Positions 1 to 8,673 are shown, counted from the first letter of the stretch. The stretch is 59,836 nt of DNA from Anaerolineaceae bacterium (GCA_029265815.1 JAJUGU010000002.1:274061-333896), one strand, 5' to 3'. The notes: generated from the sequence alone by a model not told the origin. Translations and numbers: made by a program.

Positions 1-843
1 TGGTTGGCTGCCACTATTAATAAAACCAGTGTACACAAGTTCCGGCTCTGGAAATTTTCATTTGAGAACTTACTGTTAATTGGTGGTATCGTGGTATTGG
101 CAGGAACGCTTTCACGTGGAGGTCTGGCTGCTTTCATGCTGGTTGTTGCATTCCTCTTTCTTCTCATGAACATCCGTTTTGTGCAACGACTGGCAAGCAA
201 ATGGAATGTAAAACGTCGTATGTGGGGTTCATTGCTTTTATCGTTGGGTCTTATCATTGCCTATCTTGGTCTACTTGTTCTGGGTTTATTTGTGCTGAGC
301 AAAGTTGATCCTCGCATGGAGAATGTTTTCCGGTTTAATTCTTCAGTAGAGAATCCGTTGATCAAATATGCAGATGAACTGCAATTTGGCGAAAGAGTTC
401 TCTATTGGCAAACGGGTTGGAATATTTTTAATGAACATCCAATATTTGGTGTAGGGGTTGGTTTTTCAGGTTTCTACTTCCCTGATCATTTTCCAGACTC
501 GGCGTGGGGGTTGGTGGAAACGCGTCGTTTGTTATATCAATCAACAAATTTGATGAATATTAAAAATTTCTGGGTCAGGTTACTCGCTGAGACCGGCATC
601 GTTGGATTTGCTCTATTTACAACATTCTTGATTGTGATTGCTTTCACCTCAGTGGAATTAATCCGATCAAAAACAGGAATGCGCCGGACTTTTGGCTATA
701 TGGGGGCTTTTACCTTGATCGCTCTGATTCTTGAAGAGTTTAGTGTCGATTCATTTGTTCTACCATACATCTGGTTTACGTTCGGTCTGGTTGCAGCAGC
801 ATGGAGATGGTATCATCCTGATATTGGTGAAACTCATGGATAA
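1..843 (+). CDS. O-antigen ligase/polymerase-like membrane protein (3' part)
   Basis: The frame is open from the first base, so this is the C-terminal part of a gene that begins outside the window. About 280 residues are visible. Hydrophobic segments lie near residues 22-40, 45-60, 75-100, 195-215 and 235-265. A loop of about 85 residues follows the third of these, with Arg, His and a repeated Gly-Val pattern (EHPIFGVGVG). This long loop between membrane helices is typical of the Wzy/WaaL (O-antigen ligase, Wzy_C) superfamily, which joins or polymerises lipid-linked sugar chains on the outer face of the membrane. The polysaccharide genes at 24-29 kb are compatible with that role. The stop overlaps the next gene by 8 bases. 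The family call is by topology and loop pattern; the substrate is unknown. Confidence 0.6.
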   Translation, partial: WLAATINKTSVHKFRLWKFSFENLLLIGGIVVLAGTLSRGGLAAFMLVVAFLFLLMNIRFVQRLASKWNVKRRMWGSLLLSLGLIIAYLGLLVLGLFVLSKVDPRMENVFRFNSSVENPLIKYADELQFGERVLYWQTGWNIFNEHPIFGVGVGFSGFYFPDHFPDSAWGLVETRRLLYQSTNLMNIKNFWVRLLAETGIVGFALFTTFLIVIAFTSVELIRSKTGMRRTFGYMGAFTLIALILEEFSVDSFVLPYIWFTFGLVAAAWRWYHPDIGETHG

Positions 844-2857
844 ATCCGAAAAAGTTATCATACTAGTAGTTGTGATCGCGCTTGTCGGTTGTTTGTGCAT
901 TTCTGTTTTATGCGGCATTTCTGTCTTGCTGATAGCCAACCTCGCGGATTTTAATCTTACCTCTTTTGAAGGAGAAGCAACTCCTACCTTGGTTTCATCA
1001 CCGATAATTGCCACCCCCAGACCTCAGAGTACCAGAGTGGCAAATATGGATTCCGCAGCAGAATCACTTGCCAGGTTAATGAATGCTGATATCCCAACTG
1101 CAGATCTGGTTTTTCTTGCCGAGCGCTTTGAGGGTAAATCAGGGATTCCATTACAGATCACTTCAGATCCTGTGGAATATGAGATAGGGGATACGCTGGA
1201 TTTTTATAAACTGAATACCAGCACGAACGAAATGGAATCCACAACTGCAGTATTGCGCTTTAAGTCTGATACTGTATATTTTTGGGCCGAGCAAGGGGTC
1301 GAGATCGATCAAGGCGCATTGCAACAGTTGATGAACACGTTTGTAACTGAAATCTATCCAACGAATCAGCAATTTTTCGGCAAAGAATGGATTCTAGGGG
1401 TTGATAATGATCCGCACTTGTTCATCCTCTATGCTGGAGGCTTGGGTTATAGTCTTGCGGGTTATACTTCATCTACCGATTCCGTCCTTCCGCAGGCGCA
1501 TGAGTATTCGAATGTGCATGAAATGTTTGCCATCAATTCAGATGTACAAACTATATACGATCCTTATACGCTGAGCGTCATGGCGCATGAGTTCCAGCAC
1601 CTGATCCATGGATATCATGATCCCAATGAGGAAACATGGTTGAACGAAGGATTTTCGGAGTTAGCCACACTGTTGAATGGATATGATGCGGGGGGATTTG
1701 ACCACGTATTCGCTTACAATCCGGATATTCAACTTAATGATTGGTCAGTTGATCCAGAAGAAAACGACTCGCATTATGGAGCCAGTTTCTTGTTTACTAC
1801 TTATTTACTCGATCGTTTTGGAGAGGAAATTACAAAGCAAATTGTGGCTGATCCTCTAAATGGATTCACCAGTATTGACCATGTCTTTTCTCAAAACAAC
1901 CTGATGGATGAGGTTACTGGAAAACTCATAACAGCGGATGAATTTTTTGTAGATTGGACGATCACCAACTTTTTCCTTGATCCGAATTTAGGAGACGGCA
2001 GATATGATTATTCAAATTACTCCGGAGCTCCTTCGGCAAATTCCAATGATGTGATCACTGACTGCAACAAGGTGCTACTGACTTCAAGTGTCAAACAGTA
2101 TGGAACCGATTACTACGAAATCTTCTGTCCAAATCAACAGATCAAGCTCCATTTCGAAGGAGATACGACCGTTCCAGTCCTTCCAGAGGTAACTGGTGAG
2201 GGAAAATTTATGTGGTCAAACCGGGCAGATACTTCTGCAACATCTTTATCACGTGAATTTGACTTGACGAATGTGAGCGGACCAATCACACTAACATTTC
2301 AAACCTGGTATGATCTGGAAACGGATTACGACTATGTTTATCTCCTAGCTTCAGAAAACGGCAAGGATTGGCAAATTCTCACTACGCCATCTTGTACGAC
2401 GTTGGATATCAGCGGAAACAGCTATGGCTGTGGATATAACGGAGCCAGCCAGCGCTGGTTGACCGAAAGAGTTGATCTTTCAAAATTTGCCGGTAAAAAG
2501 GTCTGGCTCAGTTTCGAATACGTGACCGATGCGGCTGTAACTGCTGAAGGGTTCATTCTTGACAATATTTCAATACCGGAGATTGGATATCGAGAAGATT
2601 TTGAGGAAGATGATGGCGAGTGGGAAGCACAGGGTTTTGTGCGTATTGAGAATGTCATACCGCAAACTTTTCTGGTATCAGTGGTCTCAAATTCCACTCA
2701 TGACCTTATTCAAAAATTTTCCATTCAGAGTGGTGAAGTTCTTGAATTGGTTCTCGATCCTTTATCATCGTCAGAGAGCTATGTGGTGATTATCAGCGGT
2801 TCAGCAAGGTATACCCGCCAGGAGGCGAAGTATCAGCTCGAATTAGAAATTAAATAA
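836..2857 (+). CDS. Membrane-anchored or secreted zinc metallopeptidase, M6/immune-inhibitor-A-like
   Basis: The protein has 673 residues. I chose the ATG at 836, which has GGTGA upstream and gives a short charged N-terminus followed by a hydrophobic segment (about residues 8-35). This acts as a signal anchor or signal peptide. A Ser/Thr/Pro-rich linker follows. The zinc motif HEFQH is at residues 251-255, and NEGFSE about 15 residues further on supplies the likely third ligand (Glu271 or Glu275), a gluzincin-type layout. The C-terminal half (about 440-620) resembles the MAM-like jelly-roll of immune inhibitor A peptidases, with the pattern DNI after a FEYVTD strand. Family knowledge says such enzymes degrade extracellular protein. 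The gene overlaps the upstream gene by 8 bases, and a hairpin follows the stop. The class is well supported; the precise M6 assignment is an inference. Confidence 0.75.
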   Translation: MDKSEKVIILVVVIALVGCLCISVLCGISVLLIANLADFNLTSFEGEATPTLVSSPIIATPRPQSTRVANMDSAAESLARLMNADIPTADLVFLAERFEGKSGIPLQITSDPVEYEIGDTLDFYKLNTSTNEMESTTAVLRFKSDTVYFWAEQGVEIDQGALQQLMNTFVTEIYPTNQQFFGKEWILGVDNDPHLFILYAGGLGYSLAGYTSSTDSVLPQAHEYSNVHEMFAINSDVQTIYDPYTLSVMAHEFQHLIHGYHDPNEETWLNEGFSELATLLNGYDAGGFDHVFAYNPDIQLNDWSVDPEENDSHYGASFLFTTYLLDRFGEEITKQIVADPLNGFTSIDHVFSQNNLMDEVTGKLITADEFFVDWTITNFFLDPNLGDGRYDYSNYSGAPSANSNDVITDCNKVLLTSSVKQYGTDYYEIFCPNQQIKLHFEGDTTVPVLPEVTGEGKFMWSNRADTSATSLSREFDLTNVSGPITLTFQTWYDLETDYDYVYLLASENGKDWQILTTPSCTTLDISGNSYGCGYNGASQRWLTERVDLSKFAGKKVWLSFEYVTDAAVTAEGFILDNISIPEIGYREDFEEDDGEWEAQGFVRIENVIPQTFLVSVVSNSTHDLIQKFSIQSGEVLELVLDPLSSSESYVVIISGSARYTRQEAKYQLELEIK

Positions 2858-2889
2858 AACAAACCAGCCGAGTATAGAACTGGTTTGTT
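2858..2889. terminator. Hairpin between convergent genes
   Basis: A 10-bp inverted repeat (AACAAACCAG and CTGGTTTGTT) with a 12-base loop begins directly after the metallopeptidase stop. On the plus strand the right arm ends in TTTGTT, giving a short U-rich tail. It separates the peptidase gene from the minus-strand YtxH-like gene and probably ends transcription from both sides. Confidence 0.6.
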
Positions 2890-2917
2890 CAATGCTTGAT
2901 GACGGATCTTTAAAGCT

Positions 2918-3130
2918 TTAAGCTTTTTTCTGTAATCTGGCCAATTCCTGTTTAAGTTCTTCGCTTCGTTGCTTTGCTGCGGTTTCAACCTCAGACCGGA
3001 CCCGGTGTACATTCGTCTTGATGCGGTCACGCATTTCTACACCTGAAACTGGTGCCAGTAATAACGCAATTACACTGCCCACAATCCCCCCGATTAAAAA
3101 TCCGGCAAGGAATTTTGCTACCACTTTCAT
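2918..3130 (-). CDS. YtxH-like small membrane protein
   Basis: A 70-residue protein. One glycine-rich hydrophobic segment (residues 5-28, with the pattern GFLIGGIVGS) is followed by a charged amphipathic region (31-70) rich in Arg, Glu, Lys and Gln that should form a coiled coil. This is the layout of the YtxH family, seen in bacteria as short stress-associated or general envelope proteins of unknown mechanism. An AAGGAGGAG ribosome binding site sits 6 bases before the ATG. The gene stands alone between the peptidase and the PAP2 gene, both separated by non-coding gaps. The family call rests on layout and the glycine-rich segment. Confidence 0.7.
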   Translation of the reverse strand: MKVVAKFLAGFLIGGIVGSVIALLLAPVSGVEMRDRIKTNVHRVRSEVETAAKQRSEELKQELARLQKKA

Positions 3131-3196
3131 AGAACTCCTCCTTTTGATTGACTCACTTAGATTATAAGAAGTTTTGATGATAAATCCAATAATGAC

Positions 3197-4171
3197 TTAT
3201 TCAAGATGCAGCTTTTTAAAAAGCAGAGGCGCAGCTGCTGTTACCCATAGACCAATCAAAGCATATCGAACAAAGCGGAAAATACCCTCAATGAATAATG
3301 GGTCCTGAGGAAAGATATATTTCAAACCGATATAGAGTGCCAGGATTCCCAGCAAACCAATGATGTAGCGCGCCAGGCGTTTGATTGATGAAGCTTTTAT
3401 TATTGGTTTGCCAAATTTTTTATACCACCAGGCATAACCTGCTGTAAAGCCAAACGCCACACCAGCAATGGTGATCACGCCTTCAAGGCTGTATGGGGTT
3501 GGAGCTTCTGCGCCAGCAGCTACCGCCTGACTGATCCAGGCTGACGGTAATTCCCAACTGATTGAGGTTGTCTGACATAGGATCCCGAGAGTGATCAAGA
3601 AAATCGAAAAAATGAAAGAAATCAATAATTGCACGCCAAAGGATCGCGCAGCCAGCCATTTTGCTATTGGCTTTTCCAGTTTGAGATAGAATACCACGAG
3701 CAATACTCCAATGAGCCAGCCGGCGAGGACATCCCTGACAAAGTGAACGCCGAGATACAGACGAGAAAGCCCGATAAAAAACACCACGACTATCGCAACC
3801 ACCAATGCCCATTTCTTACGCATGCTAGACGCAACCATTCCCCAGATGGCTGCTGAGTTCTGTGAGTGACCGGAAGGAATCCCAAACGAAGTTTCAGAGG
3901 TTAAAGCTTGAACCCGTGAATCAACCCAAAATGGTCGTGGACTGTGGAACAACATTTTGAAGCATGAATTAAAACCCCCGCTGAGCACTAGCATCATCCC
4001 TGCGCGAAATCCAATCTGTGGGTTGATACTCCAGTAGATAGCAGGCATCACCAAGAGGAAAAACAATTCATTACCCAGGAATGTAAATGATTGGAAGGGA
4101 ACTTCCAGCCAGGTTCCCAGTTGTTGCAGGAAGAGGGTAATTGAGATCTCAAATTCCATTAACCAGTCCAT
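3197..4171 (-). CDS. PAP2-family membrane phosphatase
   Basis: A 324-residue integral membrane protein. All three phosphatidic acid phosphatase signature motifs are present: K72 to RP79-80 (KMLFHSPRP), PSGH at 99-102, and SR with GVHFVRD at 136-147. His102 and His143 are the expected catalytic residues. Six or more hydrophobic segments are followed by a C-terminal extension with three more, longer than the minimal family. Members dephosphorylate membrane lipids such as undecaprenyl diphosphate or phosphatidic acid, or act on phosphorylated headgroups. The substrate here cannot be told. A GGAGG site lies just upstream of the ATG. The gene is on the minus strand between a PfkB-like gene and ytxH. 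Confidence 0.85.
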   Translation of the reverse strand: MDWLMEFEISITLFLQQLGTWLEVPFQSFTFLGNELFFLLVMPAIYWSINPQIGFRAGMMLVLSGGFNSCFKMLFHSPRPFWVDSRVQALTSETSFGIPSGHSQNSAAIWGMVASSMRKKWALVVAIVVVFFIGLSRLYLGVHFVRDVLAGWLIGVLLVVFYLKLEKPIAKWLAARSFGVQLLISFIFSIFLITLGILCQTTSISWELPSAWISQAVAAGAEAPTPYSLEGVITIAGVAFGFTAGYAWWYKKFGKPIIKASSIKRLARYIIGLLGILALYIGLKYIFPQDPLFIEGIFRFVRYALIGLWVTAAAPLLFKKLHLE

Positions 4172-4228
4172 GATATCCTCCGTTTTGTTTATGGCATTGA
4201 TATCCTGTAAATAGAAACAATAAGCGGG

Positions 4229-5245
4229 TTACACTCTTGTAATCATACTCTGAATCACTTCCATTCTCATCTGATCCAATCCAGGCAGGCAATCATTGAT
4301 TGCGAACGCACCTGTGTTTTCGACTGTAATAGATGCAGCAGCACTCCCCTGTACGACTGATCTCAACGGGTCATAATGAGATTGGAATCCAACCAGAAAT
4401 CCACCACAAAATGAATCAATTTCACCAGTAGGATCGATCACTTTTCCTGGATACCTGGGAACGAGATATCTGGATGAATTTGTGGCATCATAAAAAAAAT
4501 AACCTTTTGGAAAAACGTCAACGATTACAAAGGTACATCCAAACCCCGCCACGCATTCCATCATTTCCCAAATATTCGTTGACCTGCCATGAAATAACGA
4601 CTTTATTTCAGCTTCTCTTGTAATCAGAGTGGTCGAATCTTTAGCGAGGATTGAAAAATCATCCCAGTAAGCTGTGTTCATGAAAGACCGATGGGGCTGT
4701 ATGGATATGGTACGCACCGATCCCTTGAGCAGGAGTGTAGACATCTGGATCTGGCAGGTGATATCGAGAGGTGAGATATGAGCAGCCAATGCGTCTAGAT
4801 ATTCAGCTGGAAGGTTTGTCAGCAGTGTTTTTGATAAAGTCTGTAGTTTTGGCAGAGCGGACTCGATATCTGAATTTGAAAACCCGATAAGCTCCTTTGG
4901 AAAGGGTAATCTTTTTGCTGAATAAACAGCAACCGGGTTATCAGTAATCGTTTTTCTTGGTGATATGTGGGCAAAAAATGAGCGTAAATCTACTTCCTGT
5001 GAGAGAGAGTGAATGCCACGGGTATCTATTCCTTTAATTATTAATTCTTCTTTCCAGGTTTCAGGAAAATTACTTCCAACCCCGCTGATTAGACCCACAG
5101 TTCCACCCCAGTGAGAGATACTGGCTGCAGTATATATAACAGGCCCACCGATCAGGTTGTTTGCCGCTCTTCCATTCAGATCAATAATGAATTCGTTGTG
5201 GATTTGTCCGACAGTGAGAAATTTTACAAAGCGATTGTAATTCAT
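4229..5245 (-). CDS. PfkB-family (ribokinase-like) sugar/nucleoside kinase, divergent
   Basis: A 338-residue protein. The N-terminus (FLTVGQIHNEFIIDLNG) and an early GGPVIYTAASISHWGG stretch match the substrate-binding start of PfkB kinases. The C-terminal signature is altered: where the family normally has a G-A-G-D anion hole, residues 271-277 read DPTGEID. The catalytic Asp277 and the following SFCGGFLVGF helix are kept. The enzyme may still phosphorylate a sugar or nucleoside, but the anion hole change makes the activity uncertain. No clear ribosome binding site is seen before the chosen ATG. The two small membrane protein genes lie upstream on the same strand. psuG at 33 kb often pairs with a PfkB kinase, but distance argues against assigning that role here. 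Confidence 0.65.
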   Translation of the reverse strand: MNYNRFVKFLTVGQIHNEFIIDLNGRAANNLIGGPVIYTAASISHWGGTVGLISGVGSNFPETWKEELIIKGIDTRGIHSLSQEVDLRSFFAHISPRKTITDNPVAVYSAKRLPFPKELIGFSNSDIESALPKLQTLSKTLLTNLPAEYLDALAAHISPLDITCQIQMSTLLLKGSVRTISIQPHRSFMNTAYWDDFSILAKDSTTLITREAEIKSLFHGRSTNIWEMMECVAGFGCTFVIVDVFPKGYFFYDATNSSRYLVPRYPGKVIDPTGEIDSFCGGFLVGFQSHYDPLRSVVQGSAAASITVENTGAFAINDCLPGLDQMRMEVIQSMITRV

Positions 5246-5272
5246 TGAGGGGGGATATGATGAGTTTATTTT

Positions 5273-5485
5273 TTAGCTTGATTTGCGGCCTGTTTCTGAA
5301 ATCATTTTTAACAACGAAACAATCCCAAGACCGATTTTTGCACCATCACTGGAAGTTAGTTTCAATTCTCTGCCGTTTGCTTCTTGCTGTTTAACGATCA
5401 AATAAGCTGCAGCAAGACCCGAAAGCAGGCCAATGGTTCCTCCAACAAGAAATGTTATTGTTTTCCAATTCAATCTTTCATTCAT
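5273..5485 (-). CDS. Small membrane protein of unknown function
   Basis: A 70-residue protein. One hydrophobic segment (about residues 10-29, with GGTIGLLSGLAAAYLIV) precedes a charged stretch and a short amphipathic C-terminus ending RKSS. The layout recalls YtxH-like proteins but I see no firm match. Its start overlaps the stop of the upstream 150-residue gene by 4 bases (ATGA), so the two are probably translated together. The PfkB-like gene follows after 27 bases. Nothing in the sequence gives a function. Confidence 0.6.
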   Translation of the reverse strand: MNERLNWKTITFLVGGTIGLLSGLAAAYLIVKQQEANGRELKLTSSDGAKIGLGIVSLLKMISETGRKSS

Positions 5486-5934
5486 ATTCTATCCTTTGGG
5501 TTAGACCGCAAGTGAAATGCGAGCTCTACAAGCCGAACGATACCTGCTTTCGTGGATTGATAGGTGATGAGAGGTGTCGTAATTTTATCTATTGATGTTC
5601 CTGTAAATCCTTTGATGGAGTTGACCAGGTGGTCCAGTTTAATGAATTGTGGTGGCAATGCCCTGTGTGTTTTGGTAATTATTCGGTTGGTGAAAATGAT
5701 CACAATCAGCAAAATTAAACCGAGAACCAGTAAGGGGAGGATCAAAAAAATCAGCGAGATTTGAGCCCATTTTTGATTCAGCGCCGGATCGTTGAGCGAT
5801 GTGAAAATCGTTAAAACGCCAATACCAATAGCAACCAGAATGCATAAAAAGACTGGAATTAAAATCTGCCAGAGAAGTTCTTTTTTGTGATTTTTCTCTG
5901 CTGACCGAACCGTAGGTTGATTTGAAAAATTCAT
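5482..5934 (-). CDS. Two-pass membrane protein of unknown function
   Basis: A 150-residue protein. After a polar N-terminus there are two long hydrophobic segments (about residues 22-47 and 60-87) separated by a short polar loop (NDPALNQKW). A basic C-terminal region follows, with alternating hydrophobic residues (about 90-150). It is the first gene of a minus-strand run with the 70-residue protein (4-base overlap) and probably the PfkB-like gene. I do not recognise the family. The C-terminal part could be an amphipathic cytoplasmic domain. Confidence 0.6.
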   Translation of the reverse strand: MNFSNQPTVRSAEKNHKKELLWQILIPVFLCILVAIGIGVLTIFTSLNDPALNQKWAQISLIFLILPLLVLGLILLIVIIFTNRIITKTHRALPPQFIKLDHLVNSIKGFTGTSIDKITTPLITYQSTKAGIVRLVELAFHLRSNPKDRI

Positions 5935-6013
5935 AAAATTATTTTAGCATGAAACAATACTGCGAAGGATTAATCGTGTGATTTATATTTTGGAATTGGA
6001 AATCAAAATGGTA

Positions 6014-6041
6014 TTGTGGAAAGATGAGAATAAGGTATAAT
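6014..6041 (+). promoter_or_regulatory. Putative sigma70-type promoter
   Basis: TTGTGG, a 16-base spacer and TATAAT at 6036-6041. The -10 box is perfect and the -35 box is weak. A transcript would start near 6048 and run into the terminator at 6377-6410 or on into recX. Confidence 0.4.
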
Positions 6042-6376
6042 TTATTCGATTGTATAGAAAAGTACATGCATTAATTGCGTGTAGGTTTTTAATCTTGAGC
6101 TATTCGATTCGCTTTTTGGCTGGGCAAGTATTTTTACACTCCTTGCGGAGTTTGGATGAGAAAGAAGCGCTGACGTGAGCATCATCATTGTAGGTAATGA
6201 CAAATATATGCGCACACGATCGAGTATTTTCAGGGGATCTGGTATTTGTCTATTTGAATTGGATCAATATTCTGACATTTCTCCTGTATTTTTTAAAATT
6301 CTACATCATCCAAAAGAATAGAAATATTTACCTTCTGAAGGCCACCTAGTGGTCTGTTAAGCTGAAAAGATCGAAT

Positions 6377-6410
6377 AGCCGGAAATCCCGAGAGGGTTTC
6401 GGCTGTTTTT
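6377..6410 (+). terminator. Intrinsic terminator just upstream of recX
   Basis: AGCCG, AAA and CCC pair with GGG, TTT and CGGCT around a GAGA tetraloop, with two single-base bulges, and the stem is followed by GTTTTTG. The T-run ends 14 bases before the recX ATG. It therefore either ends an upstream RNA or works as an attenuator of recX-rny. Its 5' arm overlaps the 3' half of the long-range complement at 6370-6379, so the two pairings exclude each other. Confidence 0.6.
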
Positions 6411-6423
6411 GTTAACGGGACAT

Positions 6424-7089
6424 ATGGAAGGGACGATTACAGCGATCAAGGCTCAAAAACGTAATCCAAATCGAGTCAGCATCGAGCTCGATGGGGAATA
6501 TGCGTTTGGAGTTTCAAGGATTGTTGGCGCGTGGCTTAAGGTTGGTGATCACCTGACCGAGGAGCAGATTAAGATTCTCCAGGAAAAGGACGCGAACGAA
6601 GTGGTTTTTCAAAAAGCGCTTATGCTGATCAATCATCGCCCGCGTACAGAACATGAGATCCGCCAAAAACTGATTGAAAAAGAATACTCAAATGCGCAAA
6701 TCGATCTTGCAGTCGAAAAACTCAGGGAATCAAATCTAATTCAAGATGCGACCTTTGCCAGGATGTGGGTGGAAAATCGTAACCAGTTACATCCTCGCAG
6801 CCGCCGCCTGATCAGTTACGAGCTGAAGCACAAAGGAATCGCAAATGAATTGATCGATGCTGCCCTACAGGATTCTGAGGACGATAGTGAATTGGCGTTC
6901 CAAGCTGCAAACCAGTACGCCCGGCGATTGGCCGGATTGGATTGGTCGGTATTTCGAAAGAAACTGGGTGCTTTCTTAGCACGCCGTGGTTTTGATTATG
7001 GAACAATTAACTTAACTGTCTCGAAAATTTGGAAAGAAATGAACCTGGAAGGGCTTGAATCTGGGAAAAAAGAGGAATGTGAAAAATGA
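6424..7089 (+). CDS. recX: Regulatory protein RecX
   Basis: A 221-residue protein from the ATG at 6424. A TTG five codons earlier would lie inside the terminator T-run, so ATG is preferred. The N-terminal region (about 1-55) matches the extra beta domain seen in longer RecX proteins (GTITAIKAQKRNPNRVSIEL). Helical RecX repeats follow, with the pattern ALMLINHRPRTEHEIRQKL and later LISYELKHKGI. RecX binds RecA filaments and limits recombinase and coprotease activity. The stop overlaps the rny start by 4 bases (ATGA), so the two are translated from one message. No recA lies in this window. Translation starts close behind a terminator-like hairpin, which may regulate it. Confidence 0.85.
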   Translation: MEGTITAIKAQKRNPNRVSIELDGEYAFGVSRIVGAWLKVGDHLTEEQIKILQEKDANEVVFQKALMLINHRPRTEHEIRQKLIEKEYSNAQIDLAVEKLRESNLIQDATFARMWVENRNQLHPRSRRLISYELKHKGIANELIDAALQDSEDDSELAFQAANQYARRLAGLDWSVFRKKLGAFLARRGFDYGTINLTVSKIWKEMNLEGLESGKKEECEK

Positions 7090-8624
7090 TATTTCGAGAA
7101 GGAAATTTTATCGCACTGCTGATCATCGGTGCCCTGGTCTTGGTGGCGATCTTGACCGCAGTACTGGTGAAAATAATTGTTGATAAATATAAAAAAGAGC
7201 AATCTGAGAAAGCTGAAAATGTGATTCAATCAGCGGTCGAAAAAGCCAAGATAATTGAATTGGAGGCGAAGGATAAAGCCCTAAAAATTCTGCAGGATTC
7301 GGAGATCGAAATCACCCGACGCAGACAGGATATCTTGCGCGAAGACGATCGCCAGCAAAAACGCCGGGCGGAACTTGATCACCGCATCGAGCGCCTGGAA
7401 ATACGAGAGCAGAACCTTAATAAACGTCAGAGCGCGTTGGACAAGCGCAGTAATGAGATCGAAAAACTGTACATTGAACAGATGGAAGAGCTTCAACGCG
7501 TCGCACAAATGACGATGGAAGATGCCAAGCAGGTACTTCTGGCGGAGGCTGAAAAAGAAGCCCGTAATGATATGGCGAGAATTATCCGTCAGATCGAAGC
7601 TGAAGCCAGGATTGAAGGTGACAAACGGGCACGCGAGATCATTACCGACGCTATTCAACGCGTGGCATCTGAACATGTTGTTAGTGTATCTACGTCTTTG
7701 GTAACTCTACCGAATGAAGAAATGAAGGGGCGAATTGTTGGCCGTAACGGAAGAAATATCCGTGCCTTCGAACAGGCAGCGGGAGTGGATGTGATCGTGG
7801 ATGATACCCCCGAAGCTGTGACCATATCATGCTTTGATCCTGTAAGGCGCGAGATTGCCCGCCGTACACTGGACCGCTTGATCGTTGATGGCAGGATTCA
7901 CCCTGCACATATCGAGAAGATCCTCGCAGAGGAACAAAAGGAAGTTGAAAAGGCGATCATCGAAGCCGGTGAGAACGCGGCTTTTGATGCAGGGGTTGCC
8001 GGCATGCACCCTGAAATCTTGAAGATGTTAGGGCGGTTGAAATTCCGTACCTCTTATGGTCAAAACCAACTGGCGCATGCGGTAGAAGTTGCCAAACTTT
8101 CAGCAGTACTGGCTGCAGAACTAGGGGCAGATGTTGAAGTTGCGCGGGCAGGCGGTTTATTGCATGATCTCGGCAAGGCGATGGATCATAATACTGAAGG
8201 AACACATGCACAATTAGGCGCGGAGTTTGCCCGACGTTATGGTGTTAATTCCAAAGTGGTGAACGCCATGGCCTCACATCATCACGAGGTGGAACAGGAA
8301 TCTATCGAAGCTGTTATTGTTGAAGCCGCTGATGCCATCTCAGGTGCGCGTCCTGGAGCTCGCAGAGAGGATCTCGAACAATACATCAAGCGTCTGCGCG
8401 CGTTGGAGGAAATTGCCAATTCCTTCAAAGGTGTCCAGCAATCCTATGCTATTCAGGCTGGCCGTGAAGTGCGCATCCTGGTACAACCAGAAGAGATTGA
8501 CGACCTGGCTTCCGTTCGTCTGGCACGTGATATTGCCAAAAAGGTCGAGGAAACCATGCAGTATCCCGGTCAGATTAAAGTCACAGTCATTCGTGAAACA
8601 AGGGCTGTTGAATTTGCTAAATAA
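7086..8624 (+). CDS. rny: Ribonuclease Y
   Basis: A 512-residue endoribonuclease that starts mRNA decay at the membrane. Order of parts: N-terminal transmembrane helix (about 7-28), a long charged coiled coil (30-190, repeated Glu/Arg/Lys heptads), a KH RNA-binding domain (about 200-265, GRIVGRNGRNIRAFEQAAGV), then the HD phosphohydrolase domain with HDLGK near residue 359 and HHHE further on. Length and order fit the family exactly. It shares an ATGA overlap with recX and ends in a strong terminator. Linkage of recX and rny also brings to mind the recA-recX-rny order known from other bacteria, though recA is not here. Confidence 0.95.
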   Translation: MIFREGNFIALLIIGALVLVAILTAVLVKIIVDKYKKEQSEKAENVIQSAVEKAKIIELEAKDKALKILQDSEIEITRRRQDILREDDRQQKRRAELDHRIERLEIREQNLNKRQSALDKRSNEIEKLYIEQMEELQRVAQMTMEDAKQVLLAEAEKEARNDMARIIRQIEAEARIEGDKRAREIITDAIQRVASEHVVSVSTSLVTLPNEEMKGRIVGRNGRNIRAFEQAAGVDVIVDDTPEAVTISCFDPVRREIARRTLDRLIVDGRIHPAHIEKILAEEQKEVEKAIIEAGENAAFDAGVAGMHPEILKMLGRLKFRTSYGQNQLAHAVEVAKLSAVLAAELGADVEVARAGGLLHDLGKAMDHNTEGTHAQLGAEFARRYGVNSKVVNAMASHHHEVEQESIEAVIVEAADAISGARPGARREDLEQYIKRLRALEEIANSFKGVQQSYAIQAGREVRILVQPEEIDDLASVRLARDIAKKVEETMQYPGQIKVTVIRETRAVEFAK

Positions 8625-8639
8625 ACAAATTTAAGAGAT

Positions 8640-8673
8640 AAAGGCTGCCATACATTTATGGCAGCCTTTTTTT
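8640..8673. terminator. Bidirectional intrinsic terminator
   Basis: A perfect 13-bp stem (AAAGGCTGCCATA and TATGGCAGCCTTT) with a CATT loop, followed by five Ts on the plus strand. It lies between rny and the converging MBL hydrolase gene, whose stop is at 8674. On the minus strand the left flank also gives a short U-containing tail. Confidence 0.9.

Larger units (their letters stand above)
5935..6423. other. Gene-poor region upstream of recX
   Basis: About 490 bases with no convincing gene. It contains a possible promoter (TTGTGG at 6014, TATAAT at 6036), several local hairpins (for example CCAC-CTA-GTGG near 6343) and an intrinsic terminator at 6377-6410. Two 10-base segments, 6099-6108 and 6370-6379, are perfect complements and could close a long fold. 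A 48-codon frame starting with GTG (6175-6321) is the longest open stretch but has no good ribosome binding site. This is either an RNA gene or the recX leader; see the findings. Confidence 0.5.

Noticed and set aside
6048-6410. tmRNA (similar length)
   Set aside because: The tRNA-like ends, the TTCGA T-loop with CCA end and a tag-peptide frame are absent.
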